NCBI GenBank assembly: GCA_025602905.1
Contig: JAHLKI010000001.1
Location: 2,542,001-2,606,000, forward strand
From: Phlyctochytrium arcticum
Taxonomy: Eukaryota > Chytridiomycota > Chytridiomycetes > Chytridiales > Chytridiaceae
Direction of reading: 5' to 3'
Length of the DNA: 64,000 nucleotides
Position 1 is the stretch's first letter. Every line of letters starts with the position of its first letter. The notes below the pieces were generated by a model. That model was not told where the DNA came from. It ran no database searches and saw nothing but the letters and a program-made list of their open reading frames with translations. Both the position numbers and the translations under genes were made by a program. Shown here piece after piece: positions 57,428-64,000 of the stretch.

Positions 57428-59655
57428 ATGCCACATGCGATGGCTGCCGATGCACAGCGATCTCATCTGGCCATAAATGCTTTGGGTCCCAAACCCGAAG
57501 TTTTAGATGTAAGGATTCGCTTCGTATGCATCGCACTGCTCCCTGAATCTAACTGTATCCTGTCTAGATATATCAACCTCGCTCTACGGCAATGGTACCC
57601 CAGATGAACATGATGGATGCCTATGCACATGTTGCGCAAATGCAAATGGCGGCAGCCGCAAGTATGGCCCCAGGAGCACACACACAACTTCAGTCCCCGC
57701 CATCACGGAGGAGGTCTGATAGTGACGGCAGCATGGTTGCAAATGGGGGTGGAAGTGGTTCCATGTCACTGCACTACGGAGCACCCCAATATTTATGGAC
57801 TGCGCCAATGTATGATCCGCTTGGCTCTTCGGGTGGAGGCGATCCAGCAGTGGCTGCGTATCAAGCACAACAAGTTGCTGCTGCTCAATATCTATATGCT
57901 CCCATGATGATGCACGGGATGGGAATACCACACGGATTAGTGCCGGGACAACCTATGCAAGGGGCAGAGTTGAGCTACAATCCCGCAATGTCAGAATCGA
58001 TCCTCCAATCCCCTCGGGGTGCAAAGTTTCGAAATCGAGGCTCATTCAGCGAGACTTCTTCCGGAGGGTCAGAAGCTTTGGACGAAGGCACGGCTGCTTC
58101 TCGTAACAAAAACACTTTACGACACAAGCTAAAACTCCGTGTACAAAGTCATCGCGATTCTTTGGGTGGCGGGCAGAATAAGCAGTCAACTGGTCCACAA
58201 TCTGCTGGCCTAAATAGCGCTAGTAGTGCTGGAAGCGGGATGCTCTCTCCGCAGGAACGGATAGTCGTTCGCAACAACATTCAAAAGCGACTGAAGCTTA
58301 GAATGCTCGTTAAAGGAACGATCTCCCCGGAGGAGGCGAATCTTTCCCCTGAAGATATACAAGAAATAAGCTCCCAAATCCCTCTGCCCGGGAACTTTGA
58401 CGCTGCTGCCGCGGCTGCAAATATGCATCAGTTGCAACAACAGCAACAGCAGCAACAGCAGCTGGCTCAGTTTCAAATGCTCCAGCAATCGGCAATGTAC
58501 GCACAAGGAATGATGCCTTACTCGCTACCGTATGGTTATCAGGTAGTGTACCCGTATTCTGGTATGCCTATGTTGCCCGCGCAGTCTGCAGCTACCACGC
58601 ATTCCATGCCACAAATGCAGTTATATGCGCTACAAGAGCATGATCAACAACAACAGCAGCAGCAGCAGCAGCAAGAACAAATACATCAAGGGCAACAGCA
58701 AGCTCTTCACTTTGCCCACCAACAGGCTGCTGCAGATTATAACCAGCAGCGACAGCAATCTTCTCAATTACAAACGCTCCATACCCTTCAACAGACACCA
58801 CCCTCTCGTCAAGGACCCCGAAATCAGCCAACCAATCAATCTCAGAATACCCCGCCCAGCAACACACCGTCCAATCGACGAGTCGCGCAGCAAAACACCA
58901 ATTCGAAAAAACGAGCAAAGATCTCCAAAACTGATTCCGGGCAAAAAGTAGAGTCTGTCCTCCAAGCGCAAGATATTGAGACTATACCACCAAAAAGTGA
59001 GGATGATCAGACGCCGGCTCAAGTAGATGAGCCAGCTGAGCAGCGCGCGGACCACGGAATCGAAAACATCGAATCAAAGGATGAAGCCAGCGTCGAGGAA
59101 CCGACGAACGAAGAGTCCACGGCGCTCATTCGAAAGATTGACAACTCCACACCCAAAATTCCTTCAGCTTCGGTGGATACCGACTCGTTGCTCGACCGTC
59201 GCGCTTCTGTAGCTTCCGCATCCGGCCCGCGAAAGGATGTAATTCTCACTGCGCACCACCATCAGCTTACTCACTCCGACTCAGACCTCATGAACATGCC
59301 TTCCTATGTCGCTCCAGGAGATCGCCGCTTTTCATGGACACTTCCTATACCAGGGGATAATCGTCGTTTTTCATTCTCGCTGTTATCGAATCAGCTTTTC
59401 CCTTTTGCGCCTCATGGATTTCTTCTACCCCACTCCTATGATGATGAGAAGACCGAAATTGGGGGTGAATTTGGAGAATCTGGAGCCGGTGAATCAATGG
59501 GGGACGGCAGTCTGGTGCTAAGTTCCGGTCCATCGTCTAATTCTACGCGAACCGCTGCCGGGGGTGAGGCCGGGGGCAGCGTGGACTCCAAATGGCTATG
59601 GGATGATGGAATACCAAGCCTGTCCTTCCCCAGTACTTCCCGAGAAGCAGAATAA
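57428..59655 (+). CDS. Glutamine-rich low-complexity protein, unknown function (2 exons)
   Basis: Exon 57428-57508 (MPHAMAADAQRSHLAINALG...) joins after a 59-bp intron to 57568-59655, giving about 722 residues. No domain is recognised. The N-terminal third is rich in Met, Ala, Gln, Tyr and Ser. A short charged segment stands out as the only likely folded or helical module: LSPQERIVVRNNIQKRLKLR followed by MLVKGTISPEEANLSPEDIQ. Two poly-Gln runs (coded by mixed CAG/CAA near 58435 and 58648) flank hydrophobic Met/Tyr/Pro stretches. The C-terminal part has acidic patches and RRFSWTLP / RRFSFSL motifs, possible basophilic kinase sites. Composition resembles prion-like RNA-binding or transcription co-regulators. 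Confidence 0.75.
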
Positions 59656-60016
59656 CTCACAAAATTACCATACAATTCACACCCTTACACTCAGCTTTTT
59701 TTTTAATTATCGGATACATAAACTTTACAAAAGGCATGGCCAGTATTGGTTTTTCCCAGATTTTTCCTGTCACACTTGTATTTTTTTTTAGAATTTCTTG
59801 CGTTCTGTACATGATCTATTGAAGGTTAAGCTTCATTGAATGGATCCGTTTCTGTACCCTTTCGATCGGTCATAACCAAAATCCGTAATGGGTTTTGGAA
59901 TCTATGACGCTATTCCTTTTGTTTTTTCCTCATAAACGTCAAAGAGCCAGCATGTCCCATAAAAAAAAGAGAAAACAGATTGAAAAGTAGTGCTGTAAGA
60001 AACGCCGCTCTCAATA
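59656..60016. other. Intergenic region between the Gln-rich and tau-like genes
   Basis: 361 bp between two same-strand genes, with T-runs after the Gln-rich stop and AAAAAAAGAGAAAAC before the tau-like start. No gene or clear motif is seen. Confidence 0.5.
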
Positions 60017-61465
60017 ATGCCTACATCAAGTCAAGCACAACTAGTGTATGCACCATCCTCAACAACCGTATCCGTAACCAGTAGGAGACCTAGCCATACT
60101 CCATACCCAGGTTTGCCTCCAGTAAATGTACTCGGTCCGGAGATAAGGGGCAAGACACATCGAGTTCACAAGCCGGAAGATGTACGGACCGTGACCATTG
60201 TAATCGTTGAGCCAAAAGTAGGCTCCAAGGTTTGTTCCCTATCATTCTCATTGTCCTCTATAGTTTGCATCGATTGATTCCGTACTCCACTAGGATAATA
60301 TTCATTGGCAAGCTCCTGGGGGTAAACTTTTGCCACCACTGATTTAACATTCACCTGAGTAACAAATCAGATCCTTCTTGATAGGGAACGTTCAAATCAT
60401 TGATGAGAAACCTGACTTTCGCCAGCACGCGCAAAGTAAGGTTGGCTCCTTGGAGGTAAACTAGCTGTTTGCCAAGTCGACAAGTGCTTTTCTAACCTGC
60501 TCCTTTGGCAGAATCTGTACTGGAGCTCACCCGGGTGAGACCCTTCGTCACGCGCCTGGGAAAAGAAGTGGGATATTAACCTAACTCTCCTAACTATGAC
60601 AACAGAGGACATGTTCGCATTGAGAATCGACATTTGACATTTCGTGAGAACGCAAAGTCGAAAGTGGGGTCGCTGGACAACATTTCACACGTTCCGCAAC
60701 CATCCCATCCCCGCGTAGTCAGTGCGCAGCCACCACGGCAACGCTCCCAATCGCGTGAATTGAACTTCCAAGCAGCAAAGCCAATGACGCTCTCTCGATC
60801 ATTCGAGGTAGGAATCGTACTTGGGAATTACGGCACGATCGTAATGGAGTGACTCGGTATTTCCAGGACCTATATGCTCCTCCCTTGTTACAATCACGTC
60901 TAGCTAGCTCGAAAGGGTTTTACCGCACCACATCTTTCGGATACTTGGCTCCTACAAAGTACTCTAAAATTCAGTCCAAGATCGGAAGTCTTGACGTAAG
61001 TGGTCCGGCGGCAACCACAGAAGTCGAGATATAAATCTGGCCTTGTAGAACATTCACCACATACCAGGTGGAGGTGAATCTCGCATAGTGGACGAGAAAA
61101 TTCCAGTCCGGAAATTCAAGAAGGCACAATCCAAAGTGGGGAGTCTTGAGGTTGTACTTCATGCGGAATGTGCATAGGCAGAGACGCATTAAAGCTAACT
61201 AATGATCACGATTAGAACATTCATCATAAGCCAGGAGGAGGAAACGTAATGGTGCGAATATCTCATTCTTTTCATTCGGTGGGAAAGAAACACTTAACTG
61301 TTGCGATTGAATAAGCAGATAGTAGATGTTCCACTGAGACTTCGGCCGCACTCCAAGGTCGGCTCTTTGGATAACATCAACCACCAGCCGCTGGGAGGAA
61401 ACGTTTTAATAGGTTGGTTGCCAGTGTGTCGCACAACAAATTCAGACTCAGTTAGCTCACGATGA
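60017..61465 (+). CDS. Tau/MAP2/MAP4-like protein with six microtubule-binding repeats (10 exons)
   Basis: Exons 60017-60229, 60294-60321, 60385-60455, 60512-60534, 60606-60807, 60867-60995, 61049-61150, 61216-61251, 61319-61412 and 61446-61465 join in frame to 305 residues. After a 60-residue Ser/Pro N-terminus come six tau-type repeats; their K-x-G-S motifs start at about residues 67, 99, 131, 217, 251 and 281. Examples: QSKVGSLENLYWSSPGGGHV, HLTFRENAKSKVGSLDNISH, QSKIGSLDNIHHIPGGGESR and HSKVGSLDNINHQPLGGNVL. Human tau has SKIGSLDNITHVPGGG and HKLTFRENAKAK, so the match covers motif and inter-repeat sequence. The spacing of 30-34 residues also fits tau. Repeats 3 and 4 are separated by a 50-residue linker that includes the intron at 60808. 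It probably binds and stabilises microtubules. Confidence 0.85.
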
Positions 61466-62451
61466 GTAACAGTTGACGAGCCCATTTTGTATAAGACTCG
61501 GGCTGAATTAGCACGCGCCGCTCATGGTTAGCGGTTACCCAACTTTTCATAGAGCCTGATTTCTAGCCTGAAACATAGTGTCGATCTTTACAGCTTTTGA
61601 TAGTGGGAATGTTTGGTGTCAAGTTGCTTGATCTTTCCTGTGGGAGATGGAAGTTTTCAATTTTATGCTTCAAACCATGCTTCAAACTGCTGAATCGGCG
61701 CTGATGGGTCGCGTAATTGTCAAAGGTGAAAATGCGGCTTCAAGCTAATTGATCATAACGCCCGACGGATGAAAACTGTTTTCTGAGTGGAAAACTCGAT
61801 GTATTCCTTCCAAGGCTCCCGTTACACGAGTATGGTGTGAGACAATCAAGCACAGCTAATGATGTGGGAATATTGCTTCAAGGGAGGGTAAAGCCTAGGC
61901 GGGGGCACAGTCATACTTGACAAGCTGGAATCGAGTCGTGCATGTAGCGAGGAACATTCTGGCCATCTTCTTGTGGATGAACAGAATGGGACGAGAACGA
62001 CCGTGGTGCTTCCGGCGTGATCAAGAACCTTAGAAAGGACCCTATTTTCGATATAAACATCAGAGGAGCGGCAGCAAAGCGGGCTCGGCTTGAGATTTCC
62101 TTGCCGCATCCCAGCTGTATCGGAGGAGACCGAGTTAATGGGGGCATGCCCCTAGGTTAGCTGTATTGAGCGTTTTTTTACGATAATATGATATTTACGA
62201 ATGGAGCATGTACGAAGTAAAATTCAAGAATGTTCTATAATCAATCGAGGTTGCACATATAAGTGTTGCACTTGTTTTTGCGAGAGCTGTCTACGACAAC
62301 TTTACCGTCCAGCGGCTTGCTTTGTAGATACAATATTTGTTCAGCGTAGATGTAGGGATAAATTCAAGACTTTTGAAGTTGTGTTTGCATGTCGTTATCA
62401 GCAAGTTCGGACCCTTGTGCGGAAGTTGTGCCGTGTAGTGTTGGATTAGAC
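61466..62451. other. Convergent intergenic region, tau-like / GH79-like genes
   Basis: 986 bp between two stop codons. The open frames are short. One plus-strand frame (62201-62449, 82 codons) is unusually Cys-rich (for example CTYKCCTCFCESC) but lies antisense to the probable 3' untranslated region of the next gene and resembles no known family. No RNA gene or repeat was noticed. Confidence 0.45.
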
Positions 62452-64000
62452 TTAATTTACAGGGTCAGATCCAGAGGAGTCGCGAAACCGTGGAGAAAAG
62501 TTTGAAGCGTCGCTTGATATAGTCGATCCGCTCACAGGTCTTGTTTGACGAGACGAAAACGGTAGCTCAGAGTTTGTCTTGAGCCAAGGCCGCTCGAGAA
62601 ATAGCATGTTCCCTGGAGAACGTTTCTCCGCCCACTCTTCTTGCTGATGCTTCCTGCGCCGATACGCCTTACAGCCTACGATGCAAATGACAGTAATAAT
62701 GCCAGCCACTGCAGCCGCTACTGCAATGCCGATAATGGCGCTTTTGCGTTTCAACTGTCTTCTCAGTGCATCTGAATCGGCCGCTGCGGTAGTTCCTCCG
62801 GGAAGGTTTGGGTCCATTGGATTTACCGGTTCTTGTCCAGTGACGGTGGTGTTGGATGGGGCGGTATATGGGATGGTATGCACCTGAGGAGCAGGTCCTG
62901 CGGAGCACCCAAATCGAACAGATACCGCCGAATACTGTGCTACGTTCACTGTGACGGTCCAGATTTGAGGATCAGCGGTTTGTTGGGGGGTGAGAATTTC
63001 TTCCGTAAAGTCTCCGGCAATTTTGCCATCTGTCACTCCATCGTACGTTTGTCCATTCAATGTTATTCCCGTCCTTGCCTGAAGTCCGCCCGCAGCTTCT
63101 AGACGCATGACATATCCCTGCATGGCTTTGTTTCCGGAACACGCTTTGCCAGCCCCAACAGATGTGCCAGGAAACGAGACAGTGATTGGTATAGTCCCAG
63201 TGGCTGTTGCATCTTTGTGGACTATCACTACACTCATTTCTCCAGTTTCGGTATTGTTCAAGCCGTATGCTTTGATGGAATCACCCGTTACAGGCCAGCC
63301 GGTAGCCACATCCATTGCTGCGCGAAACGCAATATTTCCTGTCCCACGAAGAGCACGATTTACCTAGAGGAACAAATTGCATGTGAGTTGGAAAGTAAAG
63401 ATGGAAGTTTCAATGTCAATACTCACGAATAACATTGCGTAAAGTGGAGGTTTCGCGACAATTTGCCCTGCTTCATACATATAGGGAGCGTAAAAGGTTT
63501 GGGCTGCCCCGGATAATGAAGCATACTTAACGTCCCGTGTTGCCATCTAAAAGAAGGTATGTGAGCTTGATGTTGCGGATGCATTTTTTCAAAACCTACA
63601 TCCATCAACATGTCCACGGTCCAGATTGTCGCCGCGAATACATCTGAGGTTCCAGCAGTGCCATTGCAAGAAGACGAGCCTCCTTCTCCCCAAACCAGCA
63701 ACTGATTGTTTGCTATTCCAAAGGTTGGTCAATTTGCATCAGAAAAAGTGGGATGTTTACCTACCGGCTGCCAACGTTGCGGCTTGGCTTACCCAGTCAT
63801 ATATCGCTGGAGTCGGATCTGCCATCAAAGTTGCAGGTGTGACAGCATCAGGATTCGTCAGGGTGGAGCAGCCTCTCTGCCCATATTTATGGAATCTGGT
63901 GATATTTTAGTAAAAGCATTTCAACCGATGTATGTTTTTGAAACATACGAGATATATTTGGTGCCTGGTTGTCCTGTAATGAATGGCATAAGATAGGCAT
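62452..64000 (-). CDS. GH79-like glycosidase with C-terminal membrane anchor, C-terminal part
   Basis: The gene runs off the window at its 5' end. Exons read in order: one ending near 63945 (FITGQPGTKYIS), one with FHKYGQRGCSTLTNPDA and DPTPAIYDWVSQAATLAA, then 63600-63712, 63427-63546 and 62452-63363. LLVWGEGGSSSCNGTAGTSD followed by VFAATIWTVDMLMDMATRD resembles the catalytic-glutamate region of family 79 beta-glucuronidases (GE.NS.SC.G...SD.FAAALW). A beta-sandwich-like domain follows, then Thr/Pro linker, one membrane span (IIGIAVAAAVAGIITVICIV) and a 75-residue cytosolic tail. A cell-surface enzyme acting on acidic polysaccharide is likely; the substrate is unknown. The family call is by memory of the motif only. 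Confidence 0.65.

Noticed and set aside
60017..61465. Treating the repeats near 60-61.5 kb as a DNA minisatellite
   Set aside because: The units are separated by introns with good splice sites, differ at the DNA level but conserve the protein motif, and the joined frame stays open over ten exons.
62201..62449. Cys-rich plus-strand frame of 82 codons
   Set aside because: Short, unspliced, antisense to the probable 3' end of the GH79-like gene, and not matching a known zinc-binding or metallothionein pattern.

Overview
The window looks like nuclear DNA of a zoosporic (flagellated) fungus, most likely a chytrid. Almost every gene is split by short GT-AG introns, mostly about 50-65 bp. Fungal-type housekeeping genes (cytosolic pyruvate carboxylase, SPX-EXS transporter, polyprenol reductase, septin) sit beside genes that only flagellated eukaryotes keep (outer-dynein-arm docking factor ODAD3, nexin-dynein regulatory complex subunit DRC9). 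Exon joins below were worked out by reading splice sites and frames by eye. No database search was run.

Layout. 0.4-15.8 kb: inorganic pyrophosphatase, dynactin p150 (reverse), PP2A B''-type subunit PPP2R3C, calmodulin, ODAD3 (reverse), DRC9, and a PHO13-type HAD phosphatase (reverse). Several of these serve microtubules or the axoneme. ODAD3 and DRC9 are head to head on one promoter. 15.8-22.8 kb: a gene-poor stretch of about 7 kb with three TATA-box promoter-like sites, small repeats and palindromes, but no recognisable protein. 23-32.7 kb: a seven-span membrane protein, a BAP31-like ER protein, an arrestin-domain protein, a mitochondrial rhodanese, mitoribosomal mL41 and eIF4B. 32.9-49.7 kb: SPX-EXS (XPR1/SYG1) protein, cytosolic aspartyl-tRNA synthetase, mitochondrial helicase SUV3, a cytochrome-b5 front-end desaturase, a PP2C phosphatase, an unknown membrane-anchored Cys protein and pyruvate carboxylase. 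49.9-50.9 kb: a frameshifted relic of a CEHGR-repeat/nuclease-like gene. 51.5-59.7 kb: septin-like GTPase, MARK/AMPK-related kinase with a UBA-like segment, SRD5A3-type reductase and a glutamine-rich protein. 60.0-61.5 kb: a ten-exon gene with six tau/MAP2-type microtubule-binding repeats. 62.5 kb to the end: the C-terminal part of a GH79-like, membrane-anchored glycosidase.

The most striking observation is the tau-like gene. All six of its repeats keep the K-x-G-S motif that MARK kinases phosphorylate in animal tau, and a kinase with the MARK-like kinase-plus-UBA order lies about 5 kb upstream. Other notable points are a 60-bp stop-free intron that splits the biotin-attachment lysine codon of pyruvate carboxylase, an 18-nt microexon in the SPX-EXS gene, a 90-bp direct repeat carrying the 3' end of the seven-span gene, and the nuclease-like relic of a type I recall from algae and giant viruses.
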